Assembly: GCA_023846275.1 (NCBI GenBank)
Contig: CM043865.1
Coordinates: 7,304,068-7,368,067, forward strand
From: Vanilla planifolia
Lineage: Eukaryota; Streptophyta; Magnoliopsida; Asparagales; Orchidaceae
Reading direction: 5' to 3'
Length of the DNA: 64,000 nucleotides
Positions 1 through 13,100 of this stretch are shown piece after piece. Every line of letters starts with the position of its first letter. The first letter of the stretch is position 1. Under the pieces are notes generated by a model, which had not been told where the DNA came from, ran no database searches, and saw nothing but the letters and a program-made list of their open reading frames with translations. The translations under genes and the position numbers were made by a program.

Positions 1-450
1 TTAGTAAAATTAAGAACAACAGAATAAGTTGCTGATATAGTAGGAATGGATGATGCATACAATGTAGATGTATCAATCTTATTACCATCACTTGCCATCA
101 TAGAAGAATGAGATGAGGCAACAAGAAAATCCAAAGGCTCTTATAGAAACTCGTATTAAGTAAAATAAAGCGTATTAAAAACTGGATATATACTTTCTAA
201 GTTGAATCTCAAACTCAATACGTATTCTCTCTTATTTTCCTTGGAATCCTAAAAGGGCCCACTTTTCTATTTGTTAAATACTTGAGGGATCTGAAATGTA
301 ACAAGTTTAGAACTAAATATACCAACACGAACTCTCCTGTTTCAAATGCTTGCTTTATCTTATGTTTATTAGCTTTAATTAAATAATTATCATAAGAAAC
401 ATTCAATTCGTATAAACTCATATCGATGTAATGCAAATTCTTGTATAGGT
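1..450. other. Left-edge stretch without a recognised gene
   Basis: AT-rich sequence with only short open frames. It may be the integrase side of the minus-strand gypsy fossil to its right, but I found no motif to show that. Confidence 0.3.
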
Positions 451-454
451 TCAC

Positions 455-523
455 TTATCATATACACATAGATATATATGCATATACATATATACATATA
501 TACATATATATGTATATACGTAT

Positions 524-554
<31 letters not shown>

Positions 555-645
555 GATATATATATATATCTACGTATGTATCTATGTATATGTATATATA
601 CACACACACACACATATTTATCTATTTATATATTTATATATGAGG
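455..645. repeat. TA/TATACA microsatellite with short CA run
   Basis: Long run of alternating TATATACATA-type units, then a CACACA run near 600-613. The open frame through it reads only Tyr/Ile/His and is a product of the repeat, not a gene. Confidence 0.9.
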
Positions 646-659
646 TTTTCAACAAATAA

Positions 660-3600
660 GTAAGAAAATAACATTTGTAGCCATGGCCAATTTCATTTAA
701 AGATAATCCAATGGATCTATTTTTAGAAAAGAAATTGAGCTTGAGATACAACATTCAAGGTCATATCTTTCCAAGGTCCCTTAGGAATTGACAAGAATGT
801 ATAAAGTATAATATTTTGTTTGGTACTTTTTATAACCTAACAAGTTTTATGACTACTAACAATTTTTGCTGCTAAACTTTTCAAATATGGCCAAAAGAAT
901 TTGTGTTCCACAAAATCTATGGTCTTTTCATGCCTAAAATTTCCTCTTCGGCCACCTCTATGTGTTTCCTAGGCTAAGAATTTTTAAGAGGAGTATTATG
1001 AATGTATACCCTAATACACTTAAACAAATACTCATCTCTTAACAAATAGTATGCATATACTCAAGTGGGTCACTAGTTAAATAGTCATTGTTAATCTTTT
1101 CAAAACCTACAACGTAGATACTTTTGATGTGTAAGATTAACTATTCTACTCAATGCATGTGCTACTTTGTTATCACTTCCTTTACAATGCTTTAAAATAA
1201 ATGTGCACTCTTGTTAACAAGCTACCCAATTGCACATCTAAGATTTAATTTAGATTGAGTTTATATACTTTAAGACTTGATGTTAAAAAGTAAGATAAAT
1301 TCCTATGTGACAAATAACATCTCCAATGTCTGTCTTAAAGACTGAACTATAGCATATTGATTTTGGCTTCATAATTTTTTTCACTAAGATATATTATGAG
1401 ATATCATTCATAATGAAGGATTCAACATATGCTTATACTAGAAGCACCAAATGCCACTTCAAAGACTATAGAAAAATCAAAAGAGTCCAAGAATAGATCT
1501 TATCATCTTCTCTTTGACAACCTCAAATGTCCATGCAACTAAACTAAACCACTTGAACTCTCCTTTGTTTAAATAATCAACAATAGGTGTCGTCATTGTG
1601 CTTCATACATATTTGTTGGCTCAAGCTTGCTCTCCAATTGGCTTAACTTTATTAGGATCCACTTAATTCTATCCACACTCAAACACAACCTAAGAAAATC
1701 ACTAGTTCAGCCAAAAAAGTGCATTTCTTTAGATTAACATAGTCAAACGCATAATATGATAAACAAAAGTTTTACTATAAACTAAGTTATCATCAAAATA
1801 AACTACAATGAACTATTCAAAGAAAACCTAAGTACATGAGCCATCATACTACAAAGTATTAAGAGTATTTGAAAGACTAAACAATATAACCAAACATTCA
1901 TACAAACTCTTTAGTCTTAAAAGCTATTTTTCATTCATTTCCCTCTCTACTCTCAATTTGATTATAAACACTAAGTATCTATTTTTAAAAAGATTGTGAT
2001 CCCACACAGTGTATCCAATTATCATATAAATTTAAGAATGAAAAACTATATATAATATTGTTTTTGTTGTTGGCGCTATTATCTACACATCCACCAAGAA
2101 TCATCCTTCCTGAAAGCCAACAATATTGGACCATCACAATGGCTCGAGCTATCTGATAAACCTTTTCTCTAAGAAATGTCGTAACTTCTCTGCAGCTCAT
2201 TTCTTATAGCATAGTAGGTGCATAGAAACGACCTTGGAATTTGATTTATAGCATGTTACGTGTCTATAATGGGAGGTCGCTTACAAGGAAAATCATAAAG
2301 AATATCCTTATATTCTCTAATAAAATTCCAACCTTCCAAAGGAAAGTCTTCTCACTTTCCAACACACCAAAAGATTACAATAGAAAAAGGTATAAACCAT
2401 CCCACTAATAAGACCATTCTTTACAAACGTTTTTTTAATTAATGATATGAAGAGTTTGCTTCTCATCTACAACAAGGTTGAACTCTTTAAGTGCCACATT
2501 GGAATTATTGTTAGATTTAACAGGTTATAAAATGATCTTATCATTTGTTATAAAAGCATAGGTATTGGTCCTTCCATTATGAGTGACATCTTGATCATAT
2601 AATTATAATCTCTCAAGCAACATGGCATATATCTATGGGCAATACATTACACCAAACTCTATCAAAATAAATACCAATGGAATCACACCTTTAGCTCACT
2701 AGCATGTTGGCCTTATTCACCCATGCAACTTTGGAAGGTTGAGGATTGAACATACCCTTAAGATCATCCTAATCAATGTAGCTTTAGAACCTACATTTAT
2801 ACAATTTCTCTCATCTATAACTAACTAAGACGATTTCTTTCCACACTTAAAAATATGTGAAAAATAATAATTCCCCAATCTTCCACAAGTTAGGTGCTTC
2901 TTATTCTTCTACTCTAATCTTAGGCTCCATTCACTCAAATATCAAGCATCCTCTTAATCACTAAAGTTCCATTCTTCGTGTTACACTTCGAAGTATAATG
3001 TCTTAACTAACCATAAGTAACACATAACCTAAGATATTAGAATTTTCACTACAAACTATCCCTCGGGATCCCTAGTCATAATAATTATAGGCTTTCTAAC
3101 ATCAATCTTGAATTTCCACATATCTTTGTTGTCCCTCTTTTGCATGCTACCATTGTATTGGGACAAAGACTTGAAGTAGGTCTCTATATCAAGGGCAATA
3201 CTTAGAGATTGACTTAAGTGCTTGTATCTATATTTAACTCTTTTTCAATATCTAGCCTAAGACTTTTTATAAATTTAGATAAACTGATGTTTTCTTCGTA
3301 AATTTAACATCTAATAAGTCTCATAGATATACGCAACAATAGTCCTAAACCCTTGTCTCAAGTTAGTCGGTTCATCTAGCACATGATTGTAGTGATAGAT
3401 GGGAATGTGTTTGTCTTTAAGAATGTTGGACATCTCATTCTACAACGTTATGCATGCTATGATTTGTCAAATGAAATATTTGGCTAGTAGTAATGAAAGC
3501 TAATAAACTAAATTCAACAACAAGGAAAATCTCATGTCATCTATCAATAACCTATAGCCTAATATGATGGTGCGACTCATATCGTCTCTATGGAAAATGT

Positions 3601-3800
3601 GGCGCAATATATAGATTCAGGTTAATGTCAATAGTTAGATGTGGACCACCATTGCTTTTGTTGTGGATCTCAATCACTATCTACTTTTTCTAATAATAAG
3701 CCAAATGCGTGCTCAAAGGCTAAGGAAGAGTGATCATTACAGATAATAAATGTAAAAGCTTGAAGGCAACATCCACCAAATCCTAGCTGACAAACAAGCA
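660..3800 (-). mobile_element. Ty3/gypsy retrotransposon fossil (gag-protease-RT-RNase H)
   Basis: Old, broken LTR-retrotransposon body lying on the minus strand. Going left from about 3.8 kb the order is gag with its zinc-knuckle region (about 2.9-3.3 kb), the protease region (about 2.0-2.9 kb), reverse transcriptase (about 1.6-2.0 kb) and RNase H (about 1.0-1.4 kb). The call rests on stretches that read like plant gypsy pol in reverse complement, mainly the block at about 1,790-1,980 that matches the usual RT core wording. Many breaks are visible, so the copy is old. The left end and any integrase run toward or past the window edge. No LTR was securely paired with it. The lineage within gypsy is not decided. 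Confidence 0.7.
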
Positions 3801-4079
3801 TTGATGGAAGTTAACTAACTTTTTGGTCCCTTGTGAAGGATGCAAAAGCTTCCAAAGAATTGAACCAATAGAAGAAAGCAAACAAAGGCGACAAAGAATA
3901 TTCATATTGACATTCATCACGATCAAATTGATGATAATTAGAGACCCCTTCAAGCCAAACATATTGAGAAAACATGAATCTCGATCACTAATTCCAAATA
4001 ATGAAATATTACCAAACATCGGAATATGGGGTTACAAACCAATTGAAACGGCTCCTAAACGATAAAGGTAGTACAAAAT

Positions 4080-4930
4080 AACCTATCCTAAAAGATAAAG
4101 GTGGTATAGCAAGACAGCGTTTAAACTTCATATTAAGTGATTACGAGATCACTTCCAAGATTATTGAATCCAAAATTGTGACAAAAATCGAGACAAAATG
4201 ACGAAAAGTGACAACGCAACACAGTAGTAGAAGCCGTGCACGAAGGCTCGCTACAGGCGCACTGGCTGAGTGCCGAGTGCGAAGGCGCTGGTGCACACAT
4301 GGAAGAGTGCAGCATGTGGGGCGCTTGCCCATGCGATTAAGTGAGACAGGCTAATTTGCGTTACACATGCGCCCTGTCAACCACTTACCACGCATGCATC
4401 TATGCACACGTGATAGGTGCCCCTACCGTGCCACTGTGATCAACACACACGGAAATAGTACGCCCACGCATGAACAATCCCTCCGGCGCGACCGTAAGTA
4501 GGCGCGGGCGCGCGCATGTGGACAGGCGCAGGATCAAGCCAGTCTTGCAAAATTTGAACAATTTTTATATTTTGATCAAAATCACATGTTCTTTATTTTA
4601 TAATTAAATATTGTATCCAAACCTCTATATAAAAGAATAAGAAAAAGATGAGATAATTTAGAAATTAAAAAATATAAAATTCTGAAAATCAAAACTTCGT
4701 AAATTCAGAGCCACTTGAAGAAAAACTTCTTCAAAAATTCAATCTCCTCATAGTAAAAATCCTCTTCTCTTTCATCTTCTTCTTTCACTTATTAATATTT
4801 CTCACACTTTCACTTCAGCTGTTGCAACTCTAAAAAAGTCTAATAAGGACTCAAGATGAAAACACCTAGTAGATAGATAATTAAGCAAGGCAATCTAATT
4901 CACTAAAAATTAGAGATATTTTGAGACTTC
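4080..4930. mobile_element. GC-rich LTR-like block with TATA box
   Basis: A GC- and CpG-rich segment (about 4,220-4,540, many GCGC and GTGCGC words) stands in AT-rich DNA. It is followed by a TATA-like element (CTCTATATAAAAG, 4,623-4,635) and a pyrimidine-rich stretch (4,740-4,820). This order, GC-rich U3 then TATA then leader, is usual for LTRs of large plant gypsy elements. It could be the LTR of the neighbouring gypsy fossil or of a separate plus-strand element. I found no second copy in the window, so the LTR call is inference and the orientation is open. Confidence 0.4.
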
Positions 4931-5309
4931 TATGTCACGAGGTTGAAAGCATACCAATAGTGGCATAGTGAGGGTAAGGATGCAAAAAGCTACGTGAAGA
5001 AAGAAGGGTTACATCTGACAATGTTGGGAAAAGGCTTGTAAAGAAAATATAGTTGATATCCAGAGAGAGATCCAAAGCTCTAAGGCAAAAGGTAATAAGA
5101 TAATTGATCACGAGGTAAGTTGGGTGCTTAACCCAAAATTTAAATGTACCCAAGGTAATTAAACTTTAGAAGGAAGCAGCTTTCTTAATCGAAAGAGTCT
5201 AAAGCAAGAGTGGAGAGAGAAAGCAACCCTAATGAAGGCACTAATACATAAATTTAAGAATCACACAAGTGCCTTTTAATGTCTCCTGTATAGGTCATCA
5301 AAAGTGGGG

Positions 5310-6670
5310 TGAATCAATAAGATAATAGATTCAAATTGGAATAAAATAATAACTTAACAATACATAAAGATGGGATGGTTCCATGAGTTATCAAAGGTGT
5401 AAAAGTGGGGAAAAATAATCTAGTTCAACATCAAAAAGAAAAAAAGAAGAAAAGCCATTTGATGTGAGCAATAAAAGAGAGCCAAACGTTAAAAAGGATA
5501 GAGAAATTTCTATTGTAGCTAATGGCCAAGTTAGTTTTGTCACCAACAATAGTAGTGCTATAGCAAAGCAAACTCTAAAACTCTAGTGCATCAGCCCAAC
5601 ACATAGAAGGCCAATGTGTAATATTGATAAATTGAGTTAAAGACTTATTCTATCCAATAGTAGGCATAAAGATTATGAGAGCACATAAAGATTATGATTG
5701 TGCTCCAATAATAAGATCGATGTCATATTTGTAGGCACAAACTCTTTAGAAGAAATCCCTTCATTCTTTCTCAAGACCAATCAGGATGTTAAGGAGAATT
5801 GGAGTTTAGGCATGCATGAACACTTAAGTTAATGGGCACACCTCTGAGAAAAAGGGAGAGGACACTGGCTTCCAAAGAACTCATATTGGTAGAAACATAA
5901 GAGATAAAATATTTGAAATCCCTGACAGACACATAATTGTACACGCACTGTTTAACTCCTTTTATAAAAATGGTCAAAATTAGGACATATCAATAAGATA
6001 ACTGATTTAAGTTAAAAAGTTGTCTTAACCAACACATGAAGAGGGCATTGTTCCAAGAGCCCTCAAAGAAGTAAAAATAGAAGACCAAGAAATCCAAGAA
6101 AATGTCAAAAAGAAAGAAAGTAGATAAGCCATTTGATGAGGAATGAAAGAAAGCCTAGCATTCAAAAGGATAAAGAAATTATTGCCATAGCTAATGGCCA
6201 AGCTAGTTTTGTTATCAATAGAGGTATCACAAAACAAACTCATGAACTCCAACAAATTACCTTAACACATAGAAGGACAATGTGTGATACTAGTAAATTG
6301 AATTCAAGACTTATTTAGAAGACAATTTGGGTTGAAAACTAAGGAATCAATAATTTTGTTGTTCAACCTAGTAGTAAAATTAAAGATGATAACACCTAAA
6401 TGCTTGGGAAAAATGATTTTGCTGCAATAATGATCTTGAGGTTGTGTTTCTAGGCCTAGCCTCTTTAAAAGAATCCAATTCATTCTTTCTAAAGACCAAT
6501 TAGGATGCTAAGGGGAATTGGAGCATAGGCCATGGCAAAAGCACACATGGACAATAAGAAGAAGTTAATAAGCACAACTCTATGGAAGGAGGGGGTGTTG
6601 GCCTCCCAAGAGCTAATCCTTGCAAAAACATAAGGAGATCAGATATTTTAAGTCCCTAAGGAGCATGAAA
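5310..6670. repeat. Diverged tandem duplication, unit about 0.68 kb
   Basis: Two neighbouring copies, about 5,310-5,985 and 5,986-6,670, share a series of words in the same order. Examples are AGCCATTTGATG near 5,455 and 6,128, GCTAATGGCCAAG near 5,519 and 6,191, AACACATAGAAGG near 5,599 and 6,257, and GACCAAT(C/T)AGGATG near 5,777 and 6,498. They are clearly diverged, so the duplication is old. The reading frame in copy 2 (6,133-6,318) resembles a gag-like fragment, but the family was not identified. Confidence 0.65.
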
Positions 6671-6679
6671 TTGGAGAGG

Positions 6680-8150
6680 GAATTCATATATGAAATTGGG
6701 GAAGGGAGTTCCAAAGCTTTTCTATGAGCAAGTACCATTTCTATACCCAACTAGTTAATCATTTGCTTCACAAGGTCAACAATGGGTTCATCATGATCAT
6801 AGATTTGCTAAGATTAACCAATTGGCCAAAGAGCATAAATCATTGTTTACTAGTAATTCAAAGAGTCTTAGACTCATTAATGTTAGCTCTAGAAAAGAAT
6901 AGACTATGATCAACAAAAAGATGGCTAAGAATGAGACATTCAATGTAAGCTAAATACTACAAAGACAACCAATACATTACACAAAACTAAGCGAGGATTT
7001 TTTATTGCTATATTAATATGTCAATTATCAATGATGGTGGACAAGCCATACCTTTAGAGAAGCTCTTGAGAGTTGACAAAAAAATGGAAGAATGGAAAGC
7101 CAAGCTTCTCGCTTTCATTGGCAACCTTAACCTTAATAAAGTTGTTACTTTAAGTTAGTAATAAGATTACACAATGAAATTGATCAAGCTAATAGGATAT
7201 TTGTATGGTAGGGTCATCTCAAAGAAGAGCTAAATTGGAAACGTATGTTAATGAAAGGCCAAAGGTAGCCTATCATTGTGATCTATTTCTCAATAAAAAA
7301 TAATGTTACTCTCTAAATCAAGTGAAAATTTCCTAATGAACAAAATAGTCTCTAGAGTGGTCCTTGTACAAAAAGGCGGGCACAAAAATCTCTATATCCT
7401 CCATATGCCAAAAGCATGGAAAACTCTTACCAATTGTGATAATGCATTTAACACAAACATCAATGATAGTTGATAAACCATATTCTAGGAAAACTTGACT
7501 TAATAATGTAACTAATTGACATTTCATTGCCCTCAATAAAAAAGTATGGGTACAATGAAAAAGTGGCAGATGACAAGCATCTAATACAAGCAGGAAATAA
7601 CAAGACCTTTCTCATGTACTTCTTAGTCATTACTCAAGAAAGTTCCTCACAAAACCCTTCAAATCATAGAAAGTTCACAGCACAATCATCTTACAATCTA
7701 TGCATAAGACCCAAGCATGCAGCTCCAAGGACAATTAAGTGATATTGTGTGGACCCTCAAGATTCTTGAATTGATTAAAACATTTGGTTCGAAACTTAAC
7801 AATGGCCATCTTATGACAAAATTGCACTGGACTCAAATTGGCTCAGCATCTCAACTTGCATGATTTGTAATACTCCCTAAGAATCATTACAAATCTAGCA
7901 CTACAAGACAGCTCACAAGACCATGATTCAGTTGATCATTTCTCATAGTTATGGAGACTTTTTCTCAATTCTCTTCAACATATGCCTTGAACAGAACCAA
8001 ACATACTCGGATGGATGGAGGCCAAATCCACCGGAATATCATTTTTGCTACTATTCTTTGAAATTTATAGAAACATAGGAATGCCAAAGTTTCCCACAAT
8101 TAAAATAGACACTCCACCCCTCTTAATTTTAGACTCACAAAAGTCAATGC
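6680..8150. other. Repeat-derived stretch, no gene seen
   Basis: Continues the fossil sequence of the tandem unit to its left. Only short frames occur on both strands (for example 7,333-7,536 minus), with no family signature I can name. Confidence 0.3.
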
Positions 8151-8189
8151 AAACATAAAGGATAATGCAAGTTCCTCAGTAGGAAAACC

Positions 8190-8600
8190 TGCCACTTCGC
8201 AGTTTGCCTAGGATAACTGTTTGGTTCCCACCTCAAGATGGGAGGGTAGCATTTAATCATAATCATAAAACTATGGATGCTGGAGGCATCCTTCATGATG
8301 TTGATGAGAACTTGTTGGGGCAATTTGCAAATAATCTTGGTTTGTGTTCTTCAATTAGTGTTGTACTATGAAGATGCCTATCATGGCTTGCAATTATCTT
8401 GAAAAACAAGTCATCCATAAACTGTTCTTAGACATTGATTGGTTTTGAATCAATTGTCTTCTGATTCTCACCATAGCCGCCATGCCTTGATCCACAAGTG
8501 CAAAGAGTTCCTTGCCAGAAATTTGATAATTTCTGTGTATTCTTATTGGGCTCATAGGGCGGTAATCATTTGATTTGCAGGCAAGTTTAAGCAACAGCAT
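8190..8600 (+). mobile_element. LINE-type RNase H fragment
   Basis: The plus strand reads like the RNase H domain found at the end of plant non-LTR elements and free-standing RVT_3-type proteins. There is a WFPPQDGRVAFN start, then DAGGILHD, then GLCSSISVVL in place of the usual acidic helix, and near 8,475-8,560 ALIHKCKEFLAR followed by a YSYWAHRA stretch, where intact copies have a 'YREAN' motif. The frame shifts between these parts and stops occur, so this is a dead remnant. No poly-A tail or ORF1 was found nearby. Confidence 0.5.
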
Positions 8601-8734
8601 CAATACTATTTTTACACTAAAAACATGATTAGAAATAACACCAAAAACAAGACTGATTATCAATTCTCTATTAATTTAACTGGAGCTTATGCAACAATTT
8701 CATCAGAAGAAACTCTACTCTGGAAAATAAATTG

Positions 8735-8810
8735 AGATACTATTATATGTGTATATTATATATGTAAATAAATATATATATACATGTATATATATTGGTA
8801 ATCGTATATT
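8735..8810. repeat. AT/TATG microsatellite
   Basis: Run of TATATG/TATATA units with CATGTATATATAT inside. Simple-sequence DNA. Confidence 0.7.
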
Positions 8811-10107
8811 AGGCTATGGAGGTCATGGTATGATGAGCTTACATGAAACTCCCAAGCATGGAGTAGACAGTAAAAACATCATGCAGCAATGTGAAGACAT
8901 GCTTTAAGAAAAAACTAAGTGAACATTTTACTTTAAAAGCAGGGGGCAAGATCAGTAATAGATGTTTGTATATTAGGTACAAAAGAAAAATCTTGAAACT
9001 AGGGGTACCTTTATTAGAATAAAAGTTCAAAGAGAGTGTGCATAATGAAGTATTAGTTTAAAAATAGTACAGTGTCCCACTCAAGTTTTTAATTACGCCA
9101 GATTAGTCCTCAGCTTTTGCCATGGTACAGATGGATCACCTAGTTGATAGTTTCCATCAATTCAGGAAAATAAATACATCTAATCAACAAGCAATAACAG
9201 GAGTCTTCTTAAGAAAATTGTTACTTCTAAAGACCTAGTTTCAGTATAAGATAAAACTTTGGGACCAATTTGACCAAATTCAAAAAGAAATGCCCAAATT
9301 GGGCCAGGTGTTAAAATGGGGAAATGGACGCTCTTTACACTTTCTATAACGATGAATTTGAAAATTCAAGAGCATTTATTTGAGTGCATCCAGTTCTAAT
9401 CCAAATGAATTTATGGGTTTAATGTTTTTATCAAAAAATTAAATCATAACATTTGTTTCACTACAAAATAAATATTTACAACTTAAAAGAAATAAATAAT
9501 TAAATGATAACATACTAAAACTTAAATTATTGTACTTACTCTTCCAGGCTATTAAAAGAGGCAAAATTAAAGTAAGCAAAATTTGACTTGAGGCAAACGC
9601 TCAAAAATGTTTTAATAGAACTTAAAGGTCTATACCTCAATTATACATTATCAAATATTAATTAGGATAAAAATGTTATTAAAAACCAAAACACAATTTA
9701 AATGATGTACAATGACACACTATTGCAGTGTAATACTTATTGGGAGAACAAGAAGATGTCTTTCACTCCAAATTCATCCTACAAATAGATATACAGATTG
9801 TAAAATTAGTTGGCAGGATTGCAAAAATCCATCAGCCATCAATGGGATCTCAGTCAACTTTTTCTACTTTTCTATTCCTTTCTATACTTATTGTTATTTT
9901 AATGTTGTTAAGTGATTTGCACGTCGGCTTCCATAAAGTAATCATTTAGTCTTGGAATATATACATTTTGCTCTCTCAAGCCATACTAAATTTGAAATTT
10001 AAGGAACTTGTTCACAAAGCTCTGTAATTCAGCACACTTAAGCATTCAGAGTAGCCTCCTACAATTACAGCAAAAAACCAGTTACTAAAGATCCAAACTA
10101 CACTTAC
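8811..10107. other. Presumed intron 2 of the F-box/WD40 gene; nothing else seen
   Basis: AT-rich stretch directly downstream of F-box/WD40 exon 2. I looked on the minus strand for the next exon, which should begin by completing the Arg codon and reading Leu-Phe-Pro-Leu, and did not find it. Confidence 0.4.
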
Positions 10108-13100
10108 CTCATGCATGTAATCCTTGCATTGTGACCTCTTAGTACTTCATAACTCTCAGTAAATTGAGATGCACAATGGAAATCAAACCTGACAGCATGC
10201 TGCCCCTAATTCAGAGATAAAAGTAATTTGGTAAAGATGTAACCCATTATTCAAAAGAAAACAAAAAAATTGAGATAACACCCTTGCAAGCAGATGAGGC
10301 CTCAGCAAATTACCACAAGAGTGGCTTTATAGTAGAGAAATGGATGATTATGGCGAATGAATGATGACAATCTTAGCCAACTTCTTCTTAGCAGAAGCCA
10401 TTATAAAGCATTTTAGACACAAAAGAATAAATGCAGAAACTGTAACGCTAATCACAACCTTATGGCTTCAAAACATGAGGTAAAGACCTTATTGACTACT
10501 TCTAATGTGCTGATTCAACCCTAGCTAAAAGGTATTTGAACCCAAATGGCTGATGAACAAAAAAGCTAAGATGGTAAAACACACCTTGAGCTTTAACTCA
10601 GGCCAGGGTCTCAAAATTATGAGTGCATCAAGCTTGCTCAAGATGGTTTAAATTAAATGAAAATGGAGCTAAATTGATTCAAACGGCCTTGAACTGGATG
10701 ATTTGGTCCAACATTGAGACAAAAATTCACTCTAGTCGTCTTCCATGGCTGGAAGCAACAAACAGCTAGAGTTCCTAAGTTTTCGTCAGGAAGGAAGATG
10801 TAGAAGCCCCTGACAGTACCTGCAGTAGCCACATTTTTCAAGTTCTGTGCAGCAGCCTCATAACGTCCCTTGAGTTTTGGTCTTCAACTAGCAGCAAGAT
10901 GCTCCCTAAGACTTCAACCAGTAATGTGCCACTCCCTATGGGCATATAAAGAATCCTTTAGACATCCAAAGTCACCTCACATCACCAGATTTTGAATCCG
11001 GACCACTATCAGCTCTCTATAACAATGTGAGATCTGTGGCAACGGAGGATCAACATTTCTCCTCCATGCTTCTAGATGGTCACCAATGGCCATAGTATGC
11101 CCCAATTATCACAATTGTGCAGACTACATCCATGGGTCCTCCCATGTAGTTAAAAATCTCTCAATTTGCCAAGAATGATCGTATCACCCATGTCAAGGTC
11201 AGCACACAATATGGGTCAAGAGTAGTTCTGATTAACAAGTTTAAGCATTTTGCTTGTGGTTAATAAGATGCCCAAGCAGGAACCTCATTGGATAAGCTCC
11301 AACCAATTACTTTATGTGCTGTGAAATGTGATAGTAAATATACCCCTACATTCATTTGACTTTATCTATCTTCTATATTTTTCCTTGGATAGCAAATTTG
11401 AATATTAAAGGCACCTTCCCAATAAATTGTTCTTGTCCTTTGAGTTTGGTTATAAGTTGATCATTGTTTGACTCATCAAAGGCAATGCTGGTGTTAATGT
11501 TAAAATGAATCTATTAAGGGTCCAATATGCTATTAGATGGACATGCATTAATTCAAAAATTTAGACATGTGAATAAAGATCTATAAATTATTTATAAAGA
11601 CACCACACTATATCAAACTTCTAATTTGGGGATAACCATGCTCTCTTTTATACTAAAATAATCCTCACTCAACTTCTAATTTGGGAATGGATAATCGTGC
11701 TCTCATTTATACTAAAATAATCTCTCTCAAGTGAGGATCTAATGCAGATTGTCCACTCCTACTCAACCTTCAAATATTTCAACTTATCAAGTTGTGACAT
11801 CACACATCAAGAGCGCTAATGCGTTCTAACTTAGTGCGCTACTTGTGGATTATATTCCAACTATTATGTGATATGTAGTCAAACCACAAGAGTCATGCAT
11901 CAGTCACCTAAATTAAGCGAAACCAAAGCCTTGATCAAACATGGTATGAAGCAACTAAATACCAAAAACTTATGCAACTACAGAACCATTTGATCTTAAT
12001 CAAATATGAACTTGATAACCCTTTTAAGCATTGTTTACCCAGGGCTTAAGATTAAAGCCAATGCATAATTAGGTGAATAGTCATTAACTCAAAAACATAA
12101 GTAAGGACTAATTAATTTTACATTAAAGCACCAACACTAGGTCAAAACTTCCATTAGAACTAAAATGTGTTTTTTGGTTTACTTTGGGACTTGAAGAAAA
12201 AGTAGTCTTCTTTTTGTTTATTTTTTATCATTGTTGTAGTTTTTTATTAGTGGGTTATCAATTTTCATCTTTTGTGGACCTAAGATCTAACCAAAAATGT
12301 AAAACTCCATGTTCTTTTTTTTTATACTTGATCTCTTTAAGATATTATTTTGCTTGCTTGCCACATCAAATTATGCCAATGCTTATTCATAATAATGCAC
12401 TCATTGCAACAAGTTGGTATTAAGTTCTTGGAATATTACAAGAATAGTTAATTTTGAACAAAAAATTGATTGTACAAACATGTTGGGGCTATGAAGAATA
12501 AGAAGCAAAGACTTCTAGTTCATCCAAAACTTGAGAACGTACAATGGGTAAACTAAAACGCTAGAAACCATGAGAGAATTTTAGAAAGAAATGATGGATA
12601 AGAAAGCTCTTTGGTGATTGGTTATTCTTGGCAAATTAGGTTCTTATAAAAGTTTTAAAACTATTAACCAAGAGTTGTATTTGAAGTTAGAGCCTTTGAT
12701 GAGATCAAGAGCCTCTCAAAAAAGCTTTATGTGAAAAAGTTGTGTGATACAAATTATGTCACAATTATATGAGATTGATTTTTTATTATTAGATATGTGA
12801 AAATTTATATGTGTAAATAGATTATTATAAGGATATTGTTTTACTACATTTGAGTTCTTTGAGTATCTCTTATAAGAATTTTCAATAAACTAGAGATCCT
12901 ATTAAAATTCATTTTCGTCATAGTTATTTTTAAGATTGAGGATAATGGTGCTATGAGATAACAAAATTAGTTGTTCAAGGAGACGAGATGCTTATTTTAA
13001 CAAAAGCAAGTCACATAATATGTTTAAAGACTTTGATATTATTACAAAAAGAAATGACACATCAACAAAGACTAAAGCTTTGAAGGGGAGAAGCAAGTTG

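Noticed and set aside
441-659. 72-codon frame of Tyr/Ile/His residues
   Set aside because: Product of the TATACA microsatellite; no coding character.
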